This document shows positions 1-6,770 of a stretch of DNA of 19,580 nt, in pieces. The DNA lies in the NCBI GenBank assembly GCA_964654825.1, contig CAZZKG010000061.1, forward strand, positions 1 through 19,580, written 5' to 3'. Numbering within the stretch: the stretch's first letter is position 1; each line of letters begins with the position of its first letter. The notes below the pieces were generated by a model that saw only the letters and a program-made list of their open reading frames with translations, made no database searches and was not told the origin of the DNA. A program made the position numbers and the translations under genes. This DNA comes from CAZZKG01 sp964654825 (GTDB lineage: Bacteria; Gemmatimonadota; CAZMKB01).

Positions 1-482
1 AACGAAGAACTCGAAATTGTGGAAATTATGGCCTCAGAGGTGGGGAATGTGCGTTCAAAGGACCCCTGGATCCCCTTTTCGAGAAGGTAGACGCTGAGTC
101 CGGTAACGAGTAAGGTCCTCTTTTTGGTGTACCCTTTTGATAATAAATAGTTTGAGAACTCGTACCCCATCAGCGGATGGGCTATGAGCAGATTCTTCCT
201 CTTGAATTGCGCTTTCGCTTCAGGAATACGGTACTCGTAATCCCAGAATCTGAAAAACTCCTTCACTCCCCTGGAAAAATCTCCATTCTGCTTCAGTTCG
301 AGCCCAACCCCGCTCGCATACCCTGAAGACAGCAAGCTGTATCCAACAATAGCCCCGTTGAACGAGAGGATATCCCGGATCATCTCGTGGGTTTTGACGG
401 GGTGCCTGAGACGGTTGTAGTTCGGTATTCCGAGGAGTCCGCAGATGGCGACAAGAAAACACAAAAGAAGGAGTTTTCGCAT
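1..482 (-). CDS. Exported protein of unknown function, 5' part only (runs off the window)
   Basis: An open frame of about 160 codons starts at ATG 480-482 and runs leftwards past position 1 without a stop, so the C-terminus is missing. The first 20 residues (MRKLLLLCFLVAICGLLGIP) are a basic start plus a hydrophobic stretch, typical of a signal peptide or membrane anchor. Further on are the stretches LIAHPLMGYEFSNYLLSKGY, about residues 98-117, and YLLEKGIQGSF. This His-plus-glycine helix, followed by a second helix and a Glu/Lys-Gly motif, is loosely reminiscent of DUF2279-type predicted periplasmic lipoproteins, but that is only an impression. There is no Shine-Dalgarno sequence before the ATG; a consensus promoter ends a few bases upstream instead. 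A shadow frame at 220-462 was rejected because this frame has a proper signal sequence and stays open to the edge. Confidence 0.7.
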   Translation of the reverse strand, partial: MRKLLLLCFLVAICGLLGIPNYNRLRHPVKTHEMIRDILSFNGAIVGYSLLSSGYASGVGLELKQNGDFSRGVKEFFRFWDYEYRIPEAKAQFKRKNLLIAHPLMGYEFSNYLLSKGYTKKRTLLVTGLSVYLLEKGIQGSFERTFPTSEAIISTISSSS

Positions 483-491
483 AACTGATAC

Positions 492-521
492 ATTATACCA
501 CATTTTTACCACTTATGTCAA
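492..521 (-). promoter_or_regulatory. Consensus sigma70-type promoter with almost no leader
   Basis: On the minus strand, TTGACA (516-521) is followed after 18 bp by TATAAT (492-497). Both hexamers match the housekeeping consensus perfectly. The expected start of transcription is near 485, while the ATG of the downstream gene is at 480-482. The predicted mRNA therefore has only about three leader bases and no ribosome binding site. Confidence 0.75.
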
Positions 522-645
522 GCGAAATGAGTGGGGAGGGGACAATCGACTGATTCAAGTGTGGCCTGAAAGGATTCGATTGGAGGAATCGATTCTCATC
601 CGGTTGGAGAGTGGGCCCCGGTGGTGGAGGTAGATGAGCCTGTGG

Positions 646-1227
646 TTATTTCTTCCCCAGGCTCTTCTTCAGACTGTCCAGAGCGGAATCGTCCAGATCG
701 ATACCGAGATCTCCGATTTTATTCAGATCGATATTTCCCACAATGTTGACGAATGAGGCTTCGTCTCCCGGTTCGAGAGACATGACCAGCAGACCGACAA
801 TCTCTTTGTCGATCGACTTGATGCTGACTACCACGCGTTCGTCCTCTCCCTTAACCTGGACGAGCCTCTCCCAGCCTTCACGGTTCAACTTGGCCTCTAT
901 CTTGTCCATGATAGGCTGGATCGTCTCGGTTTCTGATTCATTCACTTTGAACGACTTGACCTGAATCCCCTTGATATTCGACAGGACTTCATCGAGATCT
1001 TCATCCTTATCATCGGCCGCCATGGCAGCGAGTTTTACAAGGCCCGGACCCAGGGTGATCTCGGTCACTTCACCCGCTTTGTCGGGGATCTTGATCTCAT
1101 CGAAGTTGACATAGCCCGGTTGTTTTTTGAGATCTCCTTCCTGAGCGTAGACACCGACTGCCAGTGCCAGCATAAAAAGTCCTGTCAGGAGAAACATCCA
1201 TCGGAAAAACATGGTGCACGTTTTCAT
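646..1227 (-). CDS. DUF4252 exported protein, third gene of the ECF sigma operon
   Basis: The 193-residue product begins with a cleavable-looking signal peptide (hydrophobic core about residues 8-27, cleavage likely after VYA) and is then soluble, ending in a Lys-rich tail. The body (FDEIKIPDK, GLVKLAAMA, IKGIQVKSF, GWERLVQVKGEDERVVVSIK, GLLVMSLEPGDEASFVNIVGNIDLNKI) fits the DUF4252 family. Known members often sit beside ECF sigma/anti-sigma pairs; their role is not established. The start ATG overlaps the anti-sigma stop by one base (TAATG), with GGAGG six bases upstream inside the anti-sigma gene, so translation is probably coupled. The operon position suggests a periplasmic output or sensor of the sigma circuit (inference). 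Confidence 0.85.
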   Translation of the reverse strand: MKTCTMFFRWMFLLTGLFMLALAVGVYAQEGDLKKQPGYVNFDEIKIPDKAGEVTEITLGPGLVKLAAMAADDKDEDLDEVLSNIKGIQVKSFKVNESETETIQPIMDKIEAKLNREGWERLVQVKGEDERVVVSIKSIDKEIVGLLVMSLEPGDEASFVNIVGNIDLNKIGDLGIDLDDSALDSLKKSLGKK

Positions 1228-1790
1228 TACTTACCTCCGGTTACGGGCAGTGATACGTTCTGTATACTTCGCTTGATGGTTGAGGGGAGCTGTGTCCGCA
1301 TCGTTTCACCGATCACTTTCTTCCCGGCGGTTCCCAGCTTCTCTGTCGTGTAGACCACACTCCATTTCGCCGTCTTTCGAGCTCTGTGTGCTTCTTCCTG
1401 TGAGTACTCGACCGGTAAGGGTTCACTCTCCCTGGTGACAGGGTAGCGGGCGATCATCAGAATGACGATTGCCAGGGCTGCGCCCACAGTGACCAGTCTC
1501 CAGCGGGAAAAAACGAAGGAGGAAAAAGCGGTTTTCAGTCTCCCGATGGAAAAACCTGCCCTCTCCTGATCGAGTGTGGCGGCTTCGATGTTCCGGAGAA
1601 CATGTTCCGGGCAGCTGAGCTCGGGTAAGAGTTCGAACATCGTGATGATGTCGTGATCTTTCTGAAGTTCGGAACTGCAGGCCGGACACTCTTCCAGGTG
1701 CTTCTTCAGCCGTGAGGCATCACTATCCTGGAGATCTCCGTCCAGAAACCGGTCGAATAACGATCTGATGTTTTGACACTGGCTGTTCAT
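1227..1790 (-). CDS. Zinc-finger (ZAS-type) membrane anti-sigma factor
   Basis: A 187-residue protein with the anti-sigma zinc-binding signature at its N-terminus: C5 and then H31-x3-C35-x2-C38 (HLEECPAC). One transmembrane helix follows at about residues 98-116 (LVTVGAALAIVILMIARYP), then a roughly 70-residue extracytoplasmic tail. This is the usual plan of a membrane-tethered anti-sigma factor that holds an ECF sigma until released by a signal. Its ATG lies one base after the sigma stop (TGA-c-ATG) with no clear ribosome site, so coupling to the sigma gene is likely. It ends on the DUF4252 start. The signal sensed cannot be read from the sequence. Confidence 0.9.
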   Translation of the reverse strand: MNSQCQNIRSLFDRFLDGDLQDSDASRLKKHLEECPACSSELQKDHDIITMFELLPELSCPEHVLRNIEAATLDQERAGFSIGRLKTAFSSFVFSRWRLVTVGAALAIVILMIARYPVTRESEPLPVEYSQEEAHRARKTAKWSVVYTTEKLGTAGKKVIGETMRTQLPSTIKRSIQNVSLPVTGGK

Positions 1791-1791
1791 G

Positions 1792-2331
1792 TCAGGAGTT
1801 TTTCACCCTTTCCGGAAATTCATTCGCGAGGATCTCCCTCAGTTTCTTCCTTCCCCGATGAACTTCCACTTTAATGGTATTGACATTCATTTCGACAATC
1901 TCTCCTATCGTTCGATATTTCATTCCATGAAAATAGTGCAGTATCATGATACTCCTCGTCTTTGCGGAGAGTTTTTCCAGAGCGAAGAGCAGGGTTCTGG
2001 TCAACTCGCTGGACTCACAAGCCAGCTCGGGACTTGATGTTATTTTCCCCTGCTCCAGCAGGGTGATCGCTGCCATCCTGTCCGATTCCTCCCTGTAGTC
2101 GAACGAAGTTTTGCGTTTTCGAGCCAGGCTTATACACTGATTGTGAGCAACTCTCATGATCCATCCCACATATCGGTTCTCATCGATTTTTTCGAGATTC
2201 TGCCACAACTTTATGAATACTTCCTGTGTGACATCCTCTGCATCCTCGCGGTTACGAAGCACGTAAAATGCGTAACTGAATACGCGGTTTTTGTGTTCGT
2301 CGAGTATCGTTCGAAAAGCGCTCTTTTTCAT
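1792..2331 (-). CDS. ECF (RpoE-family) RNA polymerase sigma factor
   Basis: A complete 179-residue ECF sigma factor. Region 2 spans about residues 9-70 (DEHKNRVFSYAF, REDAEDVTQEVFIKLWQNL, YVGWIMRVAHNQCISLARKR). Region 4 spans about 115-170 (LEKLSAKTRSIMILHYFHGMKYRTIGEIVEMNVNTIKVEVHRGRKKLREIL) with its helix-turn-helix. There is no extra domain, which is normal for the family. The start ATG 2329-2331 is required because region 2 begins only a few residues later. The predicted promoter lies just upstream, so the leader would be only about 6-8 bases. It is first in an operon with the anti-sigma and DUF4252 genes and probably activates its own promoter. Confidence 0.93.
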   Translation of the reverse strand: MKKSAFRTILDEHKNRVFSYAFYVLRNREDAEDVTQEVFIKLWQNLEKIDENRYVGWIMRVAHNQCISLARKRKTSFDYREESDRMAAITLLEQGKITSSPELACESSELTRTLLFALEKLSAKTRSIMILHYFHGMKYRTIGEIVEMNVNTIKVEVHRGRKKLREILANEFPERVKNS

Positions 2332-2345
2332 GTCCCTGTTTCAAA

Positions 2346-2372
2346 GACGCTTCATGAGATCGAAAAGTTACA
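2346..2372 (-). promoter_or_regulatory. Predicted ECF-type autoregulated promoter
   Basis: On the minus strand, TGTAAC (2367-2372) is followed after 17 bp by CGTC (2346-2349). This matches the general plan of ECF promoters (an AAC-containing -35 and a CGTC or CGTA -10), as known for example from the Bacillus ECF sigmas. It sits directly before the ECF sigma gene, as expected for autoregulation. The -35 half-site AAAAGTTACA (2363-2372) has a perfect inverted copy TGTAACTTTT at 2403-2412. No CGTC lies 16-17 bp beyond that second copy. Confidence 0.7.
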
Positions 2373-2411
2373 ATTTATTCTATTTTTCACCACAGGAGGA
2401 GCTGTAACTTT

Positions 2412-2497
2412 TAAATAGGGACAGTCACCATTTATTGAATAAAATTAATAATGGTAACAAAAATGGTGGCGATAAGATGATGACTATCCCCTATTTA
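2412..2497. repeat. REP-like / MITE-like element with imperfect terminal inverted repeats
   Basis: This AT-rich 86-bp stretch starts with TAAATAGGGACAGTCACC and ends with an inverted, slightly diverged copy (read inwards from 2497: TAAATAGGGGATAGTCATC). Most positions over about 24 bp match. Inside, ACCATTTATT pairs imperfectly with AATAATGGT, so the single strand could fold into a long hairpin. GGGACAGTCACC-like ends are, as I recall, common in short elements mobilised by REP-associated tyrosine transposases (RAYT, IS200/IS605 relatives). No transposase gene is in the window, so this would be a non-autonomous copy. The rest of the 2332-2578 gap holds the ECF promoter and nothing else I can name. 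Confidence 0.6.
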
Positions 2498-2578
2498 TAC
2501 CCGCCTGGCCAGGAACCTCGATAGCTCGCTGTAATTGTCAACGAACTCCTGGGACGAGAGTCCTTGTCGTGGAAGGAA

Positions 2579-3412
2579 TCACCTGATGATCGATTCGAGC
2601 TCTTCCAGCAGTGCATTCTCGTCCGCGGCACCGGACACTCCGAAGATTCCCCGGTCGGTGAGGGTGATCCCTGCGAGCCCCCTGTAAGGGATCTTCCGGA
2701 AGAGAACAGGATGCTGGCGGCCTTCGAGCGGTTTCCACCCGGCGGCAAGTTTTTCCCAGATCGAGCCGGTCGACTCGTCCCGCCCGGGGATCATTACAAA
2801 AACCGGGTATTCCCGCCCCTTCGAATCGATGTAACGGGAGTGGACACAGTTTTTGAGGTCGGAGAGGCCCAGGAAGCCTTCCCGGGCGAAGCCTTCTGAA
2901 CCGGTGACTTTTCCCCGGCTCGGGAGCAGCTCGAGTTCATCCGGGAGTCCGTCGGGACCCGGCAACACTTCTGCAAGTCCCTTCAGGAGATTTTCCCCGG
3001 TGGCCTCATTGATCTCACCCTGGTACGCGTCCACGATCACGTAGAACCGGTTTTTGAGCAGCAGGCACTGGTACGGAGGGGTAACGACTGCTTCAGCTCC
3101 TATGGGGAGCTTCTTCCGTGCATCAGGTCGCTGGACGGAATAGATGCCGAACGCGTTCAGCGGTGTTTTCATGTCATAGATGTTCACGGTTACGATGAGG
3201 TCACCTGATGACAGATCACGTGAGCGAAGAAGTTGAAAATCATAGGACAGAAACTGCTCGGCTGCGCCGTCGATGAGTTTCCAGAGGTTGGAAGGGTCAT
3301 ACGTGCTCGGCTCGCCCGAGGGAATCCAGCCCTCGACGTCGGGGAACTCCATTGCACCGACCGGGCTTACCGCGAGAGCGGCAGTAATAAACAGCAACAG
3401 GGAAAATCTCAC
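2579..3412 (-). CDS. DUF6599 family exported protein
   Basis: A 277-residue protein with an N-terminal signal peptide (RFSLLLFITAALAVSP, then VGA) and the segment LWKLIDGAAEQFLSYDFQLL (about residues 43-62), which is typical of DUF6599 proteins. Further conserved-looking parts are VNIYDMKTPLNAFGIYSVQR, NRFYVIVDAY and a C-terminal LTDRGIFGVSG. The function is unknown; members are predicted periplasmic. I place the start at GTG 3410-3412, with AGGAAG seven bases upstream. A longer frame reaching a TTG at 3437-3439 would overlap the upstream gene and put nine extra residues before the signal peptide. The gene follows the aldo/keto reductase by 19 bases, so the two are probably co-transcribed and may act together in the periplasm. 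Confidence 0.8.
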   Translation of the reverse strand: MRFSLLLFITAALAVSPVGAMEFPDVEGWIPSGEPSTYDPSNLWKLIDGAAEQFLSYDFQLLRSRDLSSGDLIVTVNIYDMKTPLNAFGIYSVQRPDARKKLPIGAEAVVTPPYQCLLLKNRFYVIVDAYQGEINEATGENLLKGLAEVLPGPDGLPDELELLPSRGKVTGSEGFAREGFLGLSDLKNCVHSRYIDSKGREYPVFVMIPGRDESTGSIWEKLAAGWKPLEGRQHPVLFRKIPYRGLAGITLTDRGIFGVSGAADENALLEELESIIR

Positions 3413-3431
3413 GATCGGTCTTCCTTCCACA

Positions 3432-4808
3432 CTATGCAAGTGTCAACAACGAGTGCGCCTTGAACAGGCTCGCCCGGATGTTCACTCCATAGGGACAGGC
3501 AGTGGCGCATGGGACGTCGCAGTCCTCGCAGAGTGAGGCATCGCGGCCTTCGAGAGCGGTGTATCTCGTCATCGCATACTTTTCCCGGCCCTGATACCTG
3601 TAATACTGCGCGTAACGCATGATGGTGCTGACCGGGACATTGTTGGGACAGTAGCCTGAACATTTGCTGCAGGCGTGCCGGCAGTATTTGTCGCTGTAGG
3701 CCAGCTCATAATCCTGCAGGAACCGTGAGTCGGCCCGTGTCAGTCTGGTACCGGAGAGCGGGACGAATGTGTCGACACCTTCGAAGTTGTTCAGGGACAT
3801 GCACACCGTGTGCATGTCAGGATTCTGCAGTACCCACTTCAGGCAGAGCTTGCGAAAATCATCGTTGGTGGTGACCCCGTATTTTTCGGCGAACGCTCTG
3901 CTGGATTCCATTGTCTCTTCCTGGTCGGTTATCCAGTTCCGGATACGCTGAACGGCTTCTTCTCTCGAAGTTCCCTGCTTCTCCGCCCGTTCGATGTATT
4001 CGAGGTAATCTCCCGTCGGATTCTCGGGATCGAAGGGATCGAGTTCGATAACACCGGGCATGGTTTTCATTGCGGTCGTGCCGAGGTTGTCCTTCTTGCA
4101 CGCCGCCAGGACCTTTTCGGCTTCTTCCTTATTCAGAAAGCTATAGGAGAAGAGCATAAGGTCGAACCGTCCGTCCTCTACGGCGGTGAGGAGCACTTTT
4201 TCGAGGCTGTCATCTTCATCCTGTTCCGGTCCGTGACACGATACGCCGACGTGCCTGAGGCGGCCATCCCGTTTCAGGCGTTCTGCCGCCGCGTGAAAAC
4301 CTGCGTGGCCGATGGTGCTCGCCTTCGTCACCATGTGCGTGTAGAGGGCGTCGACATAGTCGGTTTGCAGCCTTTTACGACATTCCCCGAATCGTTCCAG
4401 TATGGTGTCTTCTGTGTCAGTGTCCTGTACGAGGAGTTTGGTTGTGATGAATATCTTCGACCTGTCCATGTACTGCTGCGCTTCACCGATCCTGCGTTCC
4501 GACTCGCCGTTTCCGTAGCCTTCTGCGGTGTCGAAGTAATTTATCCCCCTGTCATAGGCGTAACGGACGACATCAGAATTCTCGGGAAAGCCTCCCAGCG
4601 CGATGTCGGACACCTTGAAATTGGTGCGCCCGAGAGTACGAAAGCTCTTGATTTTCTGAAGCGCTTCTTCCGTTTCCTGTGTTTCCTCGATCTTGCTTCC
4701 GGTACACATGGAGAAAGCACTCCCGGCGACAGCCGCGCTTCCGATCTTGAAGAATTTTCGTCGGGAGATCTTTTTATCCGTCTCGATCCGGCGTCGGGTA
4801 TTTTTCAA
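3432..4808 (-). CDS. Tat-exported aldo/keto reductase with C-terminal ferredoxin-like domain
   Basis: A 458-residue protein. A twin-arginine signal lies at the N-terminus (SRRKFFKIG, residues 15-23, then an Ala-rich core). The aldo/keto reductase barrel follows with the expected catalytic residues D93 and Y98 (YFDTAEGYGNGESE), K124 (ITTKLL) and H158 (YTHMV). The C-terminus has two cysteine clusters that fit 4Fe-4S sites: C376, C380, C383, C387-P and C427, C430, C434, C438-P. This matches the iron-sulfur aldo/keto reductase group (COG1453 type); substrates of the group are mostly unknown. The start is TTG 4806-4808, six bases after AGGAGG. The gap before it holds a 15-bp palindrome (4823-4837). 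Export by Tat implies folding and cluster insertion in the cytoplasm first. Confidence 0.9.
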   Translation of the reverse strand: MKNTRRRIETDKKISRRKFFKIGSAAVAGSAFSMCTGSKIEETQETEEALQKIKSFRTLGRTNFKVSDIALGGFPENSDVVRYAYDRGINYFDTAEGYGNGESERRIGEAQQYMDRSKIFITTKLLVQDTDTEDTILERFGECRKRLQTDYVDALYTHMVTKASTIGHAGFHAAAERLKRDGRLRHVGVSCHGPEQDEDDSLEKVLLTAVEDGRFDLMLFSYSFLNKEEAEKVLAACKKDNLGTTAMKTMPGVIELDPFDPENPTGDYLEYIERAEKQGTSREEAVQRIRNWITDQEETMESSRAFAEKYGVTTNDDFRKLCLKWVLQNPDMHTVCMSLNNFEGVDTFVPLSGTRLTRADSRFLQDYELAYSDKYCRHACSKCSGYCPNNVPVSTIMRYAQYYRYQGREKYAMTRYTALEGRDASLCEDCDVPCATACPYGVNIRASLFKAHSLLTLA

Positions 4809-4822
4809 GGGACACCTCCTAA

Positions 4823-4837
4823 TCTCGCTGAGCGAGA
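4823..4837. promoter_or_regulatory. Short palindrome in the leader of the aldo/keto reductase gene
   Basis: TCTCGCT (4823-4829) and AGCGAGA (4831-4837) are perfect inverse copies around one central G. The site lies a few bases upstream of the AGGAGG that serves the reductase gene. It could be an operator or an mRNA hairpin near the ribosome site; chance cannot be excluded for seven base pairs. Confidence 0.3.
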
Positions 4838-4891
4838 GTGAGCTGAGGAATCGACAAACAATCTCGAATTGATTCTATCACAGATAATGAC

Positions 4892-5710
4892 TCATTTCGT
4901 TTTTGTGTAATCAATCTCGGATCCGAGGACGCTGTGCGGAATGAGGTACACCAGAAGCTGCACCACCGCAGCGATCATCACCCAGAGCCGGCCTTTTTCG
5001 GGATCCTTGTGAGTGCGCCAGAGGGCGATGATCCAGAACAGTAGAGCGAATGCGGTTTTGTTGTCGGTCAGATCGTGTCCGAAGGGCCAGCCGGTCCAGT
5101 ACGCCCCGAAGGCGAATTTCTGCACGAGGGGACCGAGGATCATCCCACCGAGAAACAGGAAAACCGCAGCGTACAGGGCCTGCTTGAATACGCATGGACC
5201 CCTGGTGAGGGCCTCGAGGCCCGCTCTTGTCGAGACGAGCATCGCCGAGAACATCAATATGATGTGGGGTATCAGGATCGCTTTCGGTACCACACCCTTG
5301 AAACGCATGATCACCGGCTCATCTGATGCTTGATATGTATGTCCCCCGGCATCCGTGAATACGATCCTGTATATCACCTTACCCGCTGACGGCTGTTTGG
5401 GGATGCGGGTAACCAGTTCATCCCCCTGGCGCACCATCGCCCGTGTCATCCATTCATCATCGCTCTTGTACCGTTTCCATATCAATTCACCGGTCACTCC
5501 GGGATCACCAATCTTAAACCTCATTTCGGCATCGGCTGTGGTTTCGTGAGAGCGCAGGAGTTTGAACTTGATGACCTCCCCTCCGATTGTGACGTCTCCG
5601 CGGACAGGATGCGTTGGTCCGGTCATCCTCTGATAGACGACCGAAGCCAGGGTGATAACGATGGCCAGTACCCACACGATGATGGATCGGTTTCGAGGAG
5701 AAGACGTCAT
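4892..5710 (-). CDS. Multi-pass membrane protein of unknown function
   Basis: A 272-residue protein with one N-terminal transmembrane helix (about residues 10-28, VWVLAIVITLASVVYQ). A beta-rich soluble domain of about 110 residues follows (VIKFKLLRSHETTADAEMRF, GELIWKRYKSDDEW, GKVIYRIVFTDAGG), then four or so more helices (ILIPHIILMFSAMLVS, ALYAAVFLFLGGMILGPLV, TAFALLFWIIALW, LWVMIAAVVQLLVYLIP). Histidines lie within or beside the helices (IPHIIL, GHDLTDNKT, IPHSVLG), so a cofactor or quinone role is possible but unproven. I chose the ATG at 5708-5710, eight bases after GGAGG; an in-frame ATG 15 bases upstream lacks a ribosome site. It precedes the aldo/keto reductase by 83 bases, and a redox partnership is only a guess. 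Confidence 0.75.
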   Translation of the reverse strand: MTSSPRNRSIIVWVLAIVITLASVVYQRMTGPTHPVRGDVTIGGEVIKFKLLRSHETTADAEMRFKIGDPGVTGELIWKRYKSDDEWMTRAMVRQGDELVTRIPKQPSAGKVIYRIVFTDAGGHTYQASDEPVIMRFKGVVPKAILIPHIILMFSAMLVSTRAGLEALTRGPCVFKQALYAAVFLFLGGMILGPLVQKFAFGAYWTGWPFGHDLTDNKTAFALLFWIIALWRTHKDPEKGRLWVMIAAVVQLLVYLIPHSVLGSEIDYTKTK

Positions 5711-5815
5711 TGTATTACCCTCCATTTTCTTGAGACGGTAGTGCTGTCTCGATTCTTTTGATTCCTCCCGCTTCCCTTCTGCTGCAGCTGTATCATAATA
5801 ATCCGGACCATGTCG

Positions 5816-6769
5816 TCAGCTACCCACTGTCCGATCAGGTTCCCTGTCACTGCTGATCAGTTCTTCTATAACAGTCTCGAGATTGGTGTTAAATGTGTCC
5901 GGGTCCTCCAGCATCACGAAGTGTCCGACCCTCTCCATGACGATAACCTCGAAGGAGGAGGCGTGATTTCTGTTCGATTCGGTTTTAACCGGGTATCTGG
6001 CCGAGTTGATACAACGTATGGGTACATCGACTGCCTCCACGGCTTCAACCAGATCCGTCTGAAAATATTCTCTCAGAGACCCGAGTGCCACATCGGGCGG
6101 AGCTGATGACATGTCTCTGATCACCTCGTCGACGAGATTCGGGTTAGCCCCGGTGCCGAACATGCTCTCCACGAATACGGTCACGGCCTTGACGAAGTTT
6201 TTCTCCATGGGTGCCAGGAATGCATCGATTCTCTTCTGATCATATCTGACCTCGAAGTCGTTGAAGGTATCTGCGCCGACCAGGCCCAGGACTCTCCCCG
6301 GCATCCGTCGGGCTGCTTCGAGGATTACCGGCCCGCCCATGGAGTGCCCGATGAGAATCATGTGCTCGATTCCGAGCTCATCCACAACTGCGACGACATC
6401 CTGACCGAAGGCACCCAGCGTCCATTTCTCCCGGCCGGTGTCCGATAGGCCGTGCCCTGCGAGATCGATGGTCACCACCCGGTGAAACTGTTTGAAATGA
6501 TCCACCTGATATCTCCAGTAGGTCCCGTCACAGCACCAGCCGTGAACGAAGACCAGTGTCGGCTCGCCTTTACCCCATACCTGATAGTGAATCGAAAGTC
6601 CATCTGCCGAGGGAACGCTGCCCGATGAAGCGGATCCCGATCCCGGGAAGCTGTCACACCCGCAGGAACCAATCGACAGACAGGTGATGACGATCATGAA
6701 AATAGCTGTGAGTCGATATCTCCGCCAGCATCCCGTTACGGGAAGAGCATCCCGATTCTTCCTTATCAC
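5816..6769 (-). CDS. Alpha/beta hydrolase, predicted lipoprotein
   Basis: A 317-residue alpha/beta hydrolase-fold protein. After a basic start and a hydrophobic segment (LTAIFMIVITCLSIGSC) comes a plausible lipobox IGSC with Cys36, then a Ser/Gly-rich linker. The hydrolase core shows the oxyanion-hole region VFVHGWCCDGTYW, IDLAGHGLSD, the nucleophile elbow GHSMGG with Ser143, and the catalytic His283 in VGHFVMLEDP. The acid residue is not certain. Substrate unknown. The start is GTG 6767-6769, five bases after GGGGAG and one base after the stop of the upstream dehydrogenase-like gene, so the two are tightly coupled. The open frame extends further upstream, but only inside that gene and out of its coding frame, and it lacks hydrolase features. 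Confidence 0.87.
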   Translation of the reverse strand: MIRKNRDALPVTGCWRRYRLTAIFMIVITCLSIGSCGCDSFPGSGSASSGSVPSADGLSIHYQVWGKGEPTLVFVHGWCCDGTYWRYQVDHFKQFHRVVTIDLAGHGLSDTGREKWTLGAFGQDVVAVVDELGIEHMILIGHSMGGPVILEAARRMPGRVLGLVGADTFNDFEVRYDQKRIDAFLAPMEKNFVKAVTVFVESMFGTGANPNLVDEVIRDMSSAPPDVALGSLREYFQTDLVEAVEAVDVPIRCINSARYPVKTESNRNHASSFEVIVMERVGHFVMLEDPDTFNTNLETVIEELISSDREPDRTVGS

Positions 6770-6770
6770 G

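Noticed and set aside
220..462. 80-codon complete minus-strand frame near the left edge
   Set aside because: It is a shadow of the exported-protein frame 1-482, which has a signal peptide, stays open to the edge and has a consensus promoter.
445..633. 62-codon plus-strand frame over the first promoter region
   Set aside because: It covers the promoter and start of the minus-strand gene, has low-complexity basic composition and no family features.
540..640. TCGATT/AATCGA inverted repeat (about 578-594) downstream of the DUF4252 gene as a terminator
   Set aside because: The stem is only six base pairs, AT-rich and not followed by a clear T tract.
3810..4841. 343-codon plus-strand frame
   Set aside because: It is antisense to the aldo/keto reductase, which has intact motifs along its full length; long antisense frames are common in GC-rich genes.
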